Source: Metridium senile (lineage: Eukaryota; Cnidaria; Anthozoa; Actiniaria; Metridiidae). Taken from it: a stretch of 64,000 nt of DNA. A model generated the notes under the pieces. That model was not told the origin of the DNA, ran no database searches, and saw only the letters and a list, made by a program, of their open reading frames with translations. The DNA lies in contig OX459105.1 of NCBI GenBank assembly GCA_949775045.1, positions 16,691,353 through 16,755,352 on the forward strand, read 5' to 3'. The position numbers and the translations under genes were made by a program. Positions 21,556-44,142 of the stretch are shown piece after piece; the first letter of the stretch is position 1, and each line of letters opens with the position of its first letter.

Positions 21556-24372
21556 ATGGCCTTAAAGTTTTCTTCCAGCTTGAGCTTCATGTTCCAGGAA
21601 CATAAGAATTTGACAGAGAGATATTTAGCCGCCAAAAGAGCCGGTAAAAATCGAAGATATTTGTAGGAATATGGGTGTAATCTCTCGCTGGAATCGTTTG
21701 AGTAATTTGTATGTTGATTTTGTTAAGGTTTTACAGCAGTAGAAGTAGGTGATCCTTATTCTGTGTCCATTGACGAACTAGTACAAGCAAGAGAAGACGC
21801 TGGGGTCGAACAAGTGTTAATTAATGCATTTAAAGGTATCTTTTGTTTTTCTTTCATTCATTTTCATGCATTCCGACTGTTATTTTAGATCATTACAGAT
21901 CTGTTGGCAAGCCCATGTACATTTTCAGAAATGAAAAACATGACAAAACAATGTATCCATTTTTGTGCAATCATATATACAAATGTATCCAATGCATTTG
22001 TAAATGTTGTTAAAAAATTAGTATTCTTATTCATTTATTCATTGCTTTCTCTATTTATTTATTTATTTATTATTCATTTATTGTTTTAATAATAATTTAT
22101 TAGGAGATACGGCAGGCTTGGCTGCTGTGCCTGGTAAAGAGGAGGATTATAAGCAATGTCTTGAGCTGTCAATCAAATATGCCGAGGCTTTAAGGTGTAA
22201 AAGGTAAGATATCCACCTTGATCAGAGTTTGTAGTACCACCACAGGGATCCCAGTAGTAATTAAGATTGTTATTTGTGTAGGATTCACCCTCCATGTGGA
22301 GCAATGACAGATGAAGAAATAAAAGATGAGCATGTCAGAGAACTCTGGGAAAAAACTTACATCAAGAACCTAAAATATTCAGCACAGAAACTCCAAGAGG
22401 TAGGGTAAACTTTAACTGTATGAAGGTTTTTTATGAACATTATACTTTAAGAGAGGCATGATGGTCTATTGGTCAGGGGATCGAATTCGGGGCCTAAAAG
22501 TCTGGGTTCAATTTCTGGCCCGGGCGATTACGTTGTGTCCTTGGGCAAGACACTTTACTCTCTATGTGCCTCGTCTTCTCGGATAAGGACGGAATGCCAG
22601 AGGTCCAGTCTGCCTTCACTCTAACTCCTATGTAAGGTAGACGTAAAAAGATCCTGTTGTGCTCTTCGAAAAGATATAAGCCTCGAAGAGAGGGACTGCT
22701 CTAACTTTTGTAAATAAGTATATAAAATGAAACAGAGGTATTATAATTGGTTCACTGTAAGTATCTGTCTTTGTTTTTCCAGGCTGGAATAATGTTACTA
22801 ATAGAACCTGTCACAACTATACCAAACTGTTTTCTGTCTCAGACAAAACAAGGTAAATCTAAAACATGTCTCATTGACAGGTGCATGTAATGTTTTATAT
22901 TTGCAAGGTCCAATTCTGCAATCATCCATTAAATTTGTAGTCTCCCCCGCAGCCGTATTTAGCTTTGGTCACGCACGCACGCTCCAGCCATGTTTAGTTT
23001 CGGTCCCCTGAGCATTGCGTTTCCGAAACTAAACACGGCTGCGGGGAAGACTATGAAATGTGACTACTTTTTTTTCAGCGAAAATCATTGTATTGCGATA
23101 TTCTATTTCAAAACTTTGGTTTGATTATGGTGTTTTCCAATAACTAAATCAACTTTGGAGGTAGAGCTTACATAAACTACATAATTGGTTAATTTGATGT
23201 AAGCTCCTCCTCCAAACTGATTGACGGATCAGAAAAACCAAAATTAAATTGAAATTGACAAATTCATTGTCATCATCATCACCATCATCACTGTCATCAT
23301 ATTTATCATTATCATCACCAGCATTATCATCATCATCATCCTAATGACAAAATTTAGTATTTGTTTTTCTGACACACAGCTATCGATATCATCAAGAAAG
23401 TTGATCATGAAAACATTAAACTGATGCTGGTGAGTTATAATATCAAGCTCTTGTCATCATCTCAATGTCATCAATGTCACCTATGCCATTTATATAATAA
23501 TGATCATATTTGTCAATGGAGACTTCTAAGTTTGTCTTGATCTACAGGACTTATATCATGCACAGAGAGGACATGGCAACCTTACACAGACTTTACAAGA
23601 TTACATGCCTTATATTGGTAAGAGTTTACACCTTATCCTACTAGTAGATGGGAGCCACACCCTTTTCTAGATTTGGTAACAGACTAACCTGAGGCATTCT
23701 TTCAAACCTTTATTTATTTATATATTGAACTTCGTCCGAAGACAGGTGCCCACAACAGCATAAATGACAGCATAAATGACAGCATAAATGACTGCAACAC
23801 TACATCCTATGGTATCTTAGCTAAATAAAGTGGTACTTTTTTCTAGGTCATATTCAAATAAGCCAAGTGCCACATCGATCTGAGCCTGATTCAGATGGCG
23901 AGATAAACTATCGGTATATCTTCCATCAACTTGCTAAACTTGGTTATAAGGAGTGGATTGGATGTGAATATACTCCAAGAGGTATGGAATGTGAATTTGG
24001 ATTTCCACTCATCTGGACAGTAAAACACATCAACTAGCACTGAATTTTGTTGAGTGAAATGAGGAGCAATTTCAATGGCGATTTTACCTCAGCTTTGTCG
24101 CAGCCACTTTGAACATGCAATAACATCTAATGCCTAAATTTTGATTCAAAGTTGCGATGATAAAGCTGTGATAAATTACAGTGTCTTTCCTTTTCTCTTC
24201 GTCGCACCCCAAAGACTGTCGGCAATGATAAAATTGCCTTTGCATTGCCACTCTTATTGCGAGTGCCCAGAATTTTCTTATTAGTGATGTTTTTTTTGCA
24301 GGTAAAACTGAGGATGGCCTTGGATGGTTGATACCCTACCAAGTCCCTTCTAAAGCCCTTGCTGATAACTGA
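21556..24372 (+). CDS. HYI: Putative hydroxypyruvate isomerase, 9 exons
   Basis: TIM-barrel enzyme of the Hyi/xylose-isomerase-like superfamily, annotated as interconverting hydroxypyruvate and tartronate semialdehyde. Exons: 21556-21643, 21728-21835, 22104-22203, 22282-22399, 22783-22852, 23380-23429, 23548-23617, 23847-23981, 24302-24372 (810 nt, 269 aa; human 277). Metal and substrate residues are recognisable: Glu146 in LLIEPVT, Asp179 and His182 in [15 protein letters not shown], and Glu242 in GCEYTPRG. The start [13 protein letters not shown] aligns with the family's first strand. All phases agree. It probably acts in the cytosol, since no targeting peptide is seen. Poly(A) signal AATAAA at 24383-24388. 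Confidence 0.94.
22450..22735 (+). mobile_element. tRNA-derived SINE, copy 1 (HYI intron)
   Basis: A tRNA-like head has a box A-like TGGTCTATTGGTCA and a box B-like GGTTCAATTTC. The shared body follows: GTGTCCTTGGGCAAGACACTTTACTCTC in two blocks, GTGCCTCGTCTTCTCGGATA, and AAAGATCCTG. It ends in an AT-rich tail. The same body occurs on the minus strand at 27945-28225. Confidence 0.8.
22935..23055. mobile_element. Foldback with CCGCAGCCGT ends
   Basis: TCTCCCCCGCAGCCGTATTT at the left is inverted as AACACGGCTGCGGGGAAGA at the right; AGTTTCGG...CCGAAACT pairs inside. GC-rich compared with the surrounding HYI intron. Confidence 0.6.
23125..23250. mobile_element. Foldback in HYI intron
   Basis: CAACTTTGGAGGTAGAGCTTACAT pairs with ATGTAAGCTCCTCCTCCAAACTG; the outer TGGTGTTTTCC is only weakly mirrored by the right end, AGAAAAACCAA. 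Confidence 0.5.
23268..23342. repeat. CATCAT/CAC tract
   Basis: Short interrupted trinucleotide repeat in the HYI intron upstream of exon 23380-23429. Confidence 0.8.
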
Positions 24373-25024
24373 ACCAACCACTAATAAAAGGACATATTAC
24401 TATAGTAACAGACATATTTTATTTAAGATTAAAAAACATAACTAAATAAATGCACAGCATTGGTTTGAATGAAAGCTTTACCTACGTACACCATTGAGGT
24501 GAAGAAGGCTACAATAACCACAAATAATAGTGTTAACAAAAAAGTTTTAATTCCAATGTTAACTCTAAAGTTAATTCACTCTGAAGATGACAGTCGATAA
24601 TTTACAACTTATAATAACCATTTTTTCTTACCTTATATTATCTTTAGTGAAATAATATTTAACAAAATGTTATTTCACTGAAGTTAAAATGGTAAAACAT
24701 GGTCATTTTTAGTTTTAGATATATTCTGGTCTCTCAACATTTGAGACATTTTGGTCTGTCAGACAATTTTCAATGAGCTGATGCAAGATATTTGTCTAGG
24801 TTGAAACATCTACATAGAAAACAAGTCGGAAGAAACAATCTTTTGAATTAATATAATGAATTTAGAATACTAAATCTCAACTTGGTATTTTATCTTTTTC
24901 TGTTTCAACCGAAGAGACTCTTTTTCTTGAATTCTAACACAAGGGTAAATAAAAAAGACTGTTTATAATATTATTTAAACAAAAAGTATGTTATTAAGTA
25001 CTATTGAATACTAGAGTGAAGTCA

Positions 25025-25155
25025 TTTAACCCGTGAAATAGATATTAGACTAATACACCTTAGCAATCTCTAATTCCATTGTTTTCTGTTGTGTCTATTA
25101 CACTTTAGCAAGCAATTTCTATTTCACGGGTTAAATGCCTTCACTTTAACTAGGA
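25025..25155. mobile_element. Foldback between HYI and EMC1
   Basis: GTGAAGTCATTTAACCCGTGAAATAGA pairs with TCTATTTCACGGGTTAAATGCCTTCAC. Apart from this element, the EMC1-derived repeats and HYI's poly(A) signal, I see nothing recognisable in 24373-25600. Confidence 0.6.
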
Positions 25156-25609
25156 TGTTTTCATTTTATATTGATATTATTAAATAGTTTTTTACTCAAC
25201 ACTAGTGTGTGTCAATGTTGTACATCATTGAATCTGCCATGTTCATGATTATATACAATGACAGTCTTTATATCCTGCCAAGGACTGACTTGGATTGTAT
25301 TTGAATAAGTATTATGATGTATTCAATAGATTTTAAAATATCAAGCTTAGGAATAAGCCTCCTCCGCAGGCTACCCAAACCAACGGAAAATTTGGGCTTC
25401 CTGTGCTGAAATTATCCACAGGAAGCCCATCTGAAAAAAGGAGATACCTGACAGTGAGGGAGGTTAGCTAGAAATAATTGAAATGTTTTTTCTTCAAACA
25501 ACTCAGTGCTCTTAGAATGTCAAGTATAGTACAACAATGTCATTATCGAAGGATTGTTTCTGTTTGTCATCATCAAAAATAATGAGCATACAGGCAGTGA
25601 TTCATTTAT

Positions 25610-25811
25610 CAAACTCCCACTGCCAGGGTAACAAGATTTATTGATGCAAGAATACTTGACATTACTGTTTCCAATACAAAACGAGGGGTAGGTCAGCAAT
25701 TGTCCAGTAATCAAAGTTCTACTGCCAGGCAAGTCGTAACATCTTCATTGATGCAAGACGATTGGACACAATGGTCACCAACACCAGAATAAGAAGAGTG
25801 TAATCAAAGTT
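25610..25811 (-). pseudogene. Two extra copies of the EMC1 C-terminal coding end
   Basis: Downstream of the true stop, the minus strand repeats the last EMC1 segment. One copy (about 25719-25811) is close to identical over GTGTCCAATCGTCTTGC...GACTTGCCTGGCAGTAG. A second, more decayed copy (about 25615-25720) is recognisable by AACTTTGATTACTGGACAAT and its end CCTGGCAGTGGG. Both follow a functional stop, so they are 3' UTR or intergenic relics, not coding. Confidence 0.75.
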
Positions 25812-28800
25812 CTACTGCCAGGCAAGTCGTAACATCTTCATTGACGCAAGACGATTGGACACAATTGTCACCAACACCAGAACAAGAAGGGTGCCAGCAA
25901 TCAGCCAATAATCAAAGTCCTCCTTTAAGACATCAAACATTCGCGATGGTGTAACACGAGTCCAGTACAAATCAAGGCCATAAGTAAAGACTAGACATGT
26001 TGACTCCAGTCCTGATGCAGCGGTATGGATTTCACGGATATAGGTAACTGTAGAAAGCAATAGATCTTTATTAATATCTTGATGATATTGATAATAAACC
26101 ATTGTAGCCTTCTCAACACTAAACATGTGTCTTTCATATAAATGCTATCCTTGAACACATGAATGTCTGTAGTTGTAGTTGGTGAATGGATTCAAAGCAA
26201 CAATGCTATCAACAATAGTTATTACCACAATGATATCTTTGAACACATGAATGTTTGACAAATCTGTCTGGTTGTAGTTGATAAATGCTACTGGATTCAA
26301 AGCAACAATGCTATCAATAATAGCTACCAATTACAACAATGATATCTTTGAACACATGAATGTTTGACAAACCCTTCTTTTTGTAGTGGATTCAAAGCAA
26401 CAATGCTATCAACAATAGCTATCAATTACAACAATGCTATGTATGAACACATGAATTTTTGACAAACCTGTCTGGTTGTAGTTGATAAATGCTACTGGAT
26501 TCAAAGCAAGTTCTGGCATGTATGGATACAGCCCTTCTTCTCGGTCTTCTGTTGTTGGGTTGAATGTTCTTCTGGGGTCCAGGAAGCTCTTGGCTAAGCT
26601 AACAACGTTACCACTTTGTAAACCCATCAAGAGGTTTTTGTGTGTGATACCACGCTCTGTGATAGTAACAGTCATAGTACGGATAGCAGTTGGAAAAACG
26701 TAGGACTGTTGAAGGATCAATGGTTGTGGTGGCGGCTCCATTGATGAAAATGCAGTACTGAAAGATAAGAGAAAACAGTGAATTCATCTTGGTTAAAACA
26801 AGATGGCTGTCCAGTGTCTAACTAAAAATACCCATGGTTGATTGAGATTCCTAACACCTTAATCTCTTTATTCATATTTAAAAATATCAATTATTATAAT
26901 GTTTTATTGCAACCAAATTTGTTAGGTATAGAGTGTAGGAGCAAATCAAGTTGTTGTTGCTGTTCTTATTGTTATTGGTGAGGATGATGATGTCAATACA
27001 TATACTGTATTTGCTGGTGTATAAGTTGATAGTATGAGCGACTAATCGTATGGGATAAACAAAGCCACTGTATATTGTATACAGATCACACAGTATAGTA
27101 CTTATGAAACTACAACGTTAGTTCTTTCATACTTTACTAAAACTATCAAGATAAAAGTACATGTAAATCTGGAAGAGAAAATTCAAGAAACTTATGCCAA
27201 TCAGGATGAATCTGTAAGAGATAGATGGCATGATTTCTTTTGTCAAATTCTCATTCATTATTCATGAGTTTTTTAACTTAAAATTAAGATCATGCAGCAA
27301 TTGTAAACTAATTTTTTTCAGTGTGTTGATGATCCAGAATGTTATACGCTTAACCATAAACGTTTTAGTCAATGTAAAGAAACCTTGTATTAAGGGTATC
27401 ATGCCTCTTACCTGTTTCTTTCTTTATATCCTTCATACATCTCCATGACAACTAGTTCATTACGGCGTGACTTGGTGTTAAATAAAGAGTAGACAACCCA
27501 GTTTTCAGAGTGAACCATCTCAATTGGACCTTTAGCATTCTTGTGTCGATTGGTGTAGACTATCAAACCTGACAGAGATACCAATAACTTCTTTAACCAA
27601 CAGGTTCCCATTTAAGTCTGTACTTTCCCATTTAAATCTGTACTTATGCAAATTGTGTTGATGTGTGCTAAACACAAAGATCAACTAATCAGAGAAGTTC
27701 ACTTCAGAAATAACTTACTCTGATTGGTTGATCTGTGTGTTTAGCACACGTCAACACAATTTGCATAAGTACAGATTTAAATGGGAAAGTACAGATTTAA
27801 ATGGGAACCTGTTAACCATATACAGTTAATGTCATTAACGTTGTCTACGTAATGTAGAGATTAACATTACAAGTGACATGATTATTTTGTTTTCAGCAGT
27901 TTAAATTTAAATTTTCAACTGTATAATGACTAATGGTGAACATATATAATATAATTTAATATTTATATAGCGCAAATATCTATGTACATATTCAAATGCG
28001 CTTGAGACCTGACTGCTGTGCTGGGAGACAATCCCCTGCTCTTTTCGAAGAGCATAGCAGGATCTTTTACGTCCACGTTATATGGGAAGTTAGAGTGAAA
28101 GCAGACGGGACCTCCAGGTTTACATCCTTATCTGAGAAGACGAGGCACATAGAGAGTAAAATGTCTTGCCCAAGGACACGACATAACCACCCGGGCCGGG
28201 AATCAAACCCAGACCATTAGGCCCAGATTTATATTTAAAATTAATCGCCATATTCATTTGTGTACAAACACAAAATTAATGCAAACAAAAATAGGCCTCA
28301 CTGTGCTGTATAGGATTTGACTATTAAAATTACAAACGTTCACAAGACATACCAACACTTCACAATCTTATTGTAAATATGTTGGTGTTAAGGCCCAGGC
28401 AAACGGTTTCAACATTTGCTTCAACATCCATTGATTTTGTTGAATGGCAATGTTTAAACACTTTTAAACTCTTTCAACATCAATTCAACATCGATTCAAC
28501 ACGTTTCAACAATGTTGAAAGAGTTTAAAAGTGTTTAAACATTGCCATTCAACAAAATCGAAAGGATGTTGAAGCAAATGTAGAAAACTGTTTACCCGGG
28601 GTTTAGACTAAAAGGTTGTACCTGTGACGACATCAATAAGATAGATAGAGATACTGGGCTTGCCATCAGTGATTGACTCAGTGCCTATTGATATAAGGTT
28701 GGGGTTGAGATATCTGTACAGCACACGTCTATCTCCCAGTACTTTGCCTTGAGAATGGACATGCTCAGCTGGGCTTTTAATACCTGGGAATTGAGGACAG

Positions 28801-31800
28801 CATTAATACATGGTACTGAAGAGACTTATTTATGTGAATATACATCATTTACTTATTGGCTGGCTGATTTACTGACTTGCTTATTGGCTGGCTGACTAAC
28901 TAACTGACTTATAGACTAACTGATTGATTTACTAACTGACTGACTAGTCGATTGAATGCATTGGTGACTCACCAAGGGTTGTGATCTGTTGCTGTGTTGG
29001 AGGGATATGAATATTCCACATTTCTCTAGCAACAAGTTTATTGTCCTGTGTAGTCTGTGCGACATAACCTGTCAGTGCACCTTGTTCTTTGTCCACCAAA
29101 TAAAAGAACAAAGAACTGTCTTCCTTGGAGATGATTTCATTTGCTTCCTTCGTATCAGGGAAGACATGGATGTTCTTGTCAGAGTCCAACAGGAGAAGGA
29201 GCTTGGCATGTTTGCTGTCTATGAAGCAAAATGTTGTACAGTTAAACAAACCTTTCTGAAAGCTGATTAGATTATCTGACTACAAAATGGTGTCACATAG
29301 TTACATAATTATATATGTATGTGATAGTTTTGAGATCCAAATCAGTCGTCAACTTTATCACCATCATCATTATCACATTTTTTACCCCTTTTTTTTTTTT
29401 ACTCTGAAGATGACTTCCGCTCAGGTTGTCAAAACGTCAGACATCAGTCTTTCTCAAGACTACACTTCCCTGGACGATCATGCCTCATCTACATCATTAT
29501 CACAATTACTAATATCACCATCCCTGCCATCATCATTATCATCATCACCATCATCACATTATCATCACCAATATTATTATCATCACTATCATCACATTCT
29601 CGGGAACCCAGGGGTAATCTTCTGTCGCTCGTTTCTCGCTCCCCAAAAAAATACCCCCGGGAATGTAGTCTGTTGGAGCTTGTTCCGGAAGTCAAAATTC
29701 AAAATTATTTAACGACTTCCTTTGAATGGTTATCTTGATTCTCATTGGTCGACCTCAGTGGGTCGACTAGTCAGAAAAGAGCTGAATTTTAACTTCCGGA
29801 ACAAGCTCCAATAGACTACGATCCCAGGGGTATTTTTTCATGGAGCGAAAAATGAGTGAGTATTATCATCATCACCATCACTATTATCATCATCACCATC
29901 ACTATTATCATCATCACCATCACTATTATCATCATCACCATCACTATTATCATCACATTATCATCATCCCCATCACTATTATCATCATCACCATCGTCAC
30001 TTTCATCATCATATATTATCACATATCATCATCATCATCTTTTATCATCACATCATCATCAACCTGGCATTTGTACTGACCTATCTGAGGGAGAAGCATT
30101 GCCTGTGTGACTCTAAAAGGCAGCATTGTTCCTTGTGGTGATTTCTTGTCCAGTGATTTACCATTGACTGGGTTGAAGGCATGAAGTATAGTGCCACCAG
30201 TTCTACGTGATTTACCAAGGACAACACACTGTGCAGGGAGAGGAAAGTGAGCAACTGTTCTCTGGGTGTACAGTAGGTAAAACTTCTTACTGTTTGTTGA
30301 GAATGGAGCCAAGTCAGGAAGGAATGACTGCCACAGTATACTGCCATCTGGAAAATAAGAACATGTTTTGTTGTAAAATTTGAACTCTGTAATTTATTTA
30401 TCTATTTTTAAATAATTAAAAATAGTTAACCTTTTCACCACTGGGTTTTCGACATTTTTGAGCGATGTTCTGAATATAAACGATCCGTAGGATTTCTTGG
30501 CTCTATATTTGGGTTACAATGGAAAGTGCTGCTGATTTGTAATCTGAAGGGCTCAAGTTCTCAGGCCACATGCCTTTCAGATTGTTTCAAAGCATCGTTG
30601 GATATTTACACTGGCTCAAAGTTGGCTTACATCGGAATTTCGTTAATTTTAGGGTCTTATTTTGCCTTTAGTTATTACTGGAAGAGCATCATATGATTTT
30701 TCTTCTTCAATTTATTAATTACTATAATGTAAAAAAAGGTTAAAAGATGTAAAAAAAATATATGAGCAAAATAAAAAACAACAATCAATAAACTCACCCA
30801 ATGAATCCAACCCAAACATTTTGCCAGAATCAGTAACAGTTACTATTAGTTTCCGTAGATTAAACTGGTCTCTTGTAAGCTGCTCGTCATCAGTAGCTGT
30901 GGTGTCAACTGTAGTTGCATGGCCTTGTTGTGCATTGACAAATGCTTGGAACTGCTTGACAAGAGCCTGGAACTGTTTGGCTTGTGCCCGAATCCTCCTT
31001 ATAAACATTGACAAAACATCATCTGCAAATAGATATATGGTTGATTAGCATTTCTTTAGTGCGATGAGAGCTTTTTTAGGTTTAAATGCATATATTATGA
31101 CCGATGCCATCAGTCAATATAATCATTATCATTGTCACAACATGAACAATATCATCATCACAATATCATTATAACTGTTATATTTACTATCACCATTATC
31201 CTCATTTTCACTATCATCATCATCATTATCATCATCATCACCATAATCACCACCATCATCACACCACCATCATCACCTTCACCACCACCATCATCATCAC
31301 CACCACCACCATCATCATGATTCCTGTACCTTGAGGGTTTGAGCCAAATTCTTCTTGTAAGGTATCAAAGTTAGCTTGTGCTGGAGAGAACGGCAACTCC
31401 ACGACATCAACAGCAGCAATACCAGCCAATGCTTCTTCTCTTGACCACATGACGCGACCTGGTTGTTGGATGAGTGACATGGCGTGATCACTTGTCAACA
31501 AGAACACACGATAGCCAAGATTCTGATCTTTCTTGGAAAACAAGTAAGCAACAGCACCAACTAGATCGCCATGTTGATTGCTACCAAGTCTCACCTTCTG
31601 AGCCATATCGGTAAGTTCAGTGTTGGTATCAAGGTCAGTACAGCGTAGGTAAATTATTGATTTATCCATCGTCATAGAAACCAATACTGCCCTGTCATTT
31701 AGAACAGAGCTGAATAATAATTTTTTACTGTTATACTCTTTGAGAACTTTAAGGGATGTATCGCTATCCAGGGTGAATAGAATGAGGTGTTCATCAGAGA

Positions 31801-32725
31801 TGTGCAGAACAAACTCACTTCGTGAGTTCCAGGAATTGGTGTGCGATCCAAGAGACTGAAGCCTTAGCTTGGCACCTGACATGGCTTCACTAGTAAACGT
31901 TGACAATGGGATATCTACTGACTCCTGGGAATTGTTGTCAAGACTGATAACATGGAAGATAAGAGACGATGAATCAATACACACAAGACTTCTTTTGACA
32001 ACAATACAGCTTGGTGACTCCAGGCTGGTCCACTGCACTGGGATATTTTGGGATGATTTTAATGCACCTTTATCAGCTGTTATGCTATGGATAGTAATCT
32101 CTATGTCATTCCTTGATCCAATGGCTTGGATAACACCATCTGAATATGTTATAGTTTTTAAGCTTACTGTCTTATCTGATAATTGATAACTCCACAATTC
32201 CGTGCCATCTTGAAGAGAAAATGAACGTACAACATTCTCAGACAGGGCTACTATACTTTTCTCTCCTTTGTGCTCCACTAAGGCGGCGCTGAGCCCATTC
32301 CATCCATCCGTGGCGACTCCTTTGGGGTTTGCTGTTGAGGGGCCGGCATACATCATCGCTTCCCATAGCAGACTCCCCGAGCTTGTATCCCACGATCGCA
32401 CAAATTTCCCACTACCAGAAATAGTAACAAGGAAGCTACCTTGGTGCAGAAGTGCGTCTATCTTCCCTGATGATTCCTCGAAGACGACTCGCCACATTAT
32501 TTGTCCTGTTCGTGAATTCACGGCTCCCAGAACGTTGGACTCAGTCGCGACGAAAAGCCTTTTACTACTGTGAGAAGAAACATCAAAATGCGAGAATTTC
32601 ACTTTACCAAGGAAGGACTTTTTCCAATCCATTTGGCCCACTTGATCTTCATATAGGGAGAAAGCTTGTTTGCAAAAAAAAAGAAATAAAAGAAGAGAAA
32701 AACTGAAGGACAAAGAGTCCGCCAT
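25812..32725 (-). CDS. EMC1: ER membrane protein complex subunit 1, 8 exons
   Basis: Largest lumenal subunit of the EMC insertase, which places tail-anchored and multipass proteins into the ER membrane. Exons: 32725-31330, 31022-30798, 30347-30081, 29218-28973, 28783-28622, 27568-27412, 26757-26468, 26047-25812 (2979 nt, 992 aa; human 993). A signal peptide spans about residues 1-23 ([11 protein letters not shown]), followed by [20 protein letters not shown], the beta-propeller repeats with SRTGQIMWR and [13 protein letters not shown], then [12 protein letters not shown] and [10 protein letters not shown], the DUF1620-type C-terminal region, and one membrane span at about 962-978 before RLAWQ-stop. 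I chose the ATG at 32725, which sits in CCAAGATGGCGG; an in-frame ATG four codons upstream (32737) is possible. Exon 1 is unusually long, carrying 465 codons. Confidence 0.96.
26150..26467 (-). repeat. Tandem copies of EMC1 exon-7 end plus splice donor
   Basis: About three units of roughly 90-120 bp lie directly after the 5' splice site at 26468/26467. Each carries part of the exon end (GCTTTGAATCCAGTAGC... ACTACAACCAGACAG) and the start of the intron (GTTTGTCAAACATTCATG). The unit at about 26248-26345 keeps the exon tail but has ATTTGT in place of GTTTGT, so its donor is destroyed; the nearer unit has lost part of the exon tail instead. Confidence 0.85.
27590..27825. mobile_element. Foldback element G, copy 1 (EMC1 intron)
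   Basis: AACAGGTTCCCATTTAAGTC and CAATTTGCATAAGTACAGAT form the inverted arms, with GTTGATGTGTGCTAAACACA inside pairing with TGTGTTTAGCACACGTCAAC. Two more copies lie at 40590-40865 and 44143-44340. It is almost a perfect palindrome over some 220 bp. Confidence 0.85.
27945..28225 (-). mobile_element. tRNA-derived SINE, copy 2 (EMC1 intron)
   Basis: The minus-strand body matches copy 1 at 22450 (GTGTCCTTGGGCAAGAC, GTGCCTCGTCTTCTC), with box B-like GGTTTGATTCCC. It keeps a longer 3' end, GCGCTATATAAATATTAAAT. That tail motif also ends the truncated LINE at 50005-50695. Confidence 0.8.
28390..28612. mobile_element. Foldback element C, copy 2
   Basis: AAGGCCCAGGCAAACGGTTT and GCTTCAACATCCATT at the left mirror AGGATGTTGAAGCAAATG at the right; the interior is a near-perfect palindrome containing AATGTTTAAACACTTTTAAA. 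Compare 5103-5235. Confidence 0.75.
29490..29592. repeat. CATCAT/CAC tract, left part
   Basis: Interrupted CATCATTATCATCATCACC tract in the EMC1 intron between exons 30347-30081 and 29218-28973. A foldback (29598-29850) separates it from the similar tract at 29855-30065. Confidence 0.85.
29598..29850. mobile_element. Foldback element D, copy 2
   Basis: CGGGAACCCAGGGGTAATCT... with GGAGCTTGTTCCGGAAGTCA mirrored by AACTTCCGGAACAAGCTCC, and a TTGGTCGACC centre, as in 7525-7815. It has landed inside the ATC repeat tract. Confidence 0.8.
29855..30065. repeat. (ATC)n tract abutting an EMC1 donor
   Basis: Includes five tandem units of CATCACTATTATCATCATCAC. On the sense strand the repeat starts about 16 nt after the 5' splice site at 30081/30080. 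Asp- or His-rich frames across it are spurious. Confidence 0.9.
31130..31322. repeat. (ATC/ACC)n tract abutting EMC1 exon-1 donor
   Basis: On the sense strand the intron begins GTACAGGAATCATGATGATG and continues GGTGGTGGTGATGATG, so the tract begins about 10 nt from the donor at 31330/31329. Confidence 0.9.
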
Positions 32726-33419
32726 CTTGGAAGGCATGCAGGTGAAGACAAGGCCTGGTTACAGAGCTTTTTACTTCAACACAGGTAACCCAAATTCAAT
32801 TACAGATTTCCTCCCATCACAAATAAAAAAATAAAAAGGTACTTGTCAGGAAAGAAGATAAAATTGTGACACGTAGAAAAATACAACATGAACTCTCTTG
32901 TAAAGTAAGGATAACAAAACATGAAATCCAAAAAAGACCAAAAAATGGGACGATTCCTCGGAGAAATTGGAATCGATTTATTAATGTGTAGGATGAAGAT
33001 TTCGGCCCCATCTGCGCTATCCCAAAAGAAAACCTAACTCGCGCTAGTCAAAAGACCAGGGAGGGAGAGGAGAACCAGCCCCTAGACTATTTAAAACGGT
33101 TAACCCTTTACGCTATTAAAGAAAGCAACTATCGATTGTAACAATCGAAAAACTTTTTGTCTATTATCCGCAAATAGTTTTGTGTGGGCCTTGGGAGATT
33201 TTAACTTTAATCAATCCTCAATATGTTTTTGTAAAATAAACTATTCCTACTGGGCATTTCCAGTTCTAAATTTCATAACAAAATAATTTGCGTCATCGTT
33301 CGAATATGAGCATGCATATATTGAAATTGAATTTGGGCGTAAATGATAAATTTCGCGGGTTTTCACGTGTTCGTTACCAGTCTCCTGTCTGTCATTTCAT
33401 AACAACAAGAAAAGACAAC
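32726..33419. promoter_or_regulatory. Divergent EMC1/MKNK promoter interval
   Basis: 694 bases between opposed starts, without an evident TATA box. The EMC1 ATG lies in CCAAGATGGCGG, a YY1-type motif. Shared promoter use is an inference from layout. Confidence 0.45.
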
Positions 33420-43492
<10,073 letters not shown>

Positions 43493-43687
43493 CATTACAC
43501 ACAAAATCAAATCCGTAAAAACAATTTAATTTAATGCCATATCATATATACCTACAGTCATTCTCATCAATGTTGTCCAGATGAATATACATTTAAACTT
43601 TTTCCAAATGTCATATCTTATAGAGGGGCATAAAGGTTTGTGGTAAAGTAGTTTCGTGTTGTTATCGGTGCAGTTTTTAGCAAATTT

Positions 43688-43872
43688 TAGTGCAACAGAC
43701 CCTTTTAGTTCTGTATGCAAATTGCACATTTCAGTCCACATGATATTCCCTTGAGAGTTGTTCTTTTATGTCAAGTATGAAAATATTTATGCATAACATG
43801 ATTAAATCCAAAGGGAATGAACATGTGGTTTGAAGTGGGTAAATAAACATTGAAGCTGAATGGGTCTATTGC
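43688..43872. mobile_element. Foldback element E, copy 2
   Basis: CAGACCCTTTTAGTTCTGTA at the left, GAAGCTGAATGGGTCTATTG at the right, with GTATGCAAATTGCACATTTC inside. It lies in the MKNK-GCDH intergenic interval (43493-45394), which also holds element G and a 46-bp duplication but no gene I can see. Confidence 0.75.
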
Positions 43873-44142
43873 AATGTGCAATGTTTTGTGTGCGGTTTTG
43901 TGGTTTCCCCCTTATGCCCCCCTCCTTATAAAATATTTGGTTCATGCAAACATGTAGAAGTCACAGCTTTAAATGATTGTGGATATTTATGACACATTTG
44001 GAATAGCCTAAATGTATGTTAAATTCAGTATAATCTTCCTCGATAAGCCATTGACCATTGAGAACACAGAGAAACATTTTTTAAATAAAAAACAAATTCA
44101 AAAACATTGATGCAAATGACTGTATGTACCTAATCCATATTT

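Noticed and set aside
22450..22560. tRNA gene
   Set aside because: Box A/B-like sequences are present, but no cloverleaf closes, and a near-identical body recurs elsewhere: it is a SINE head.
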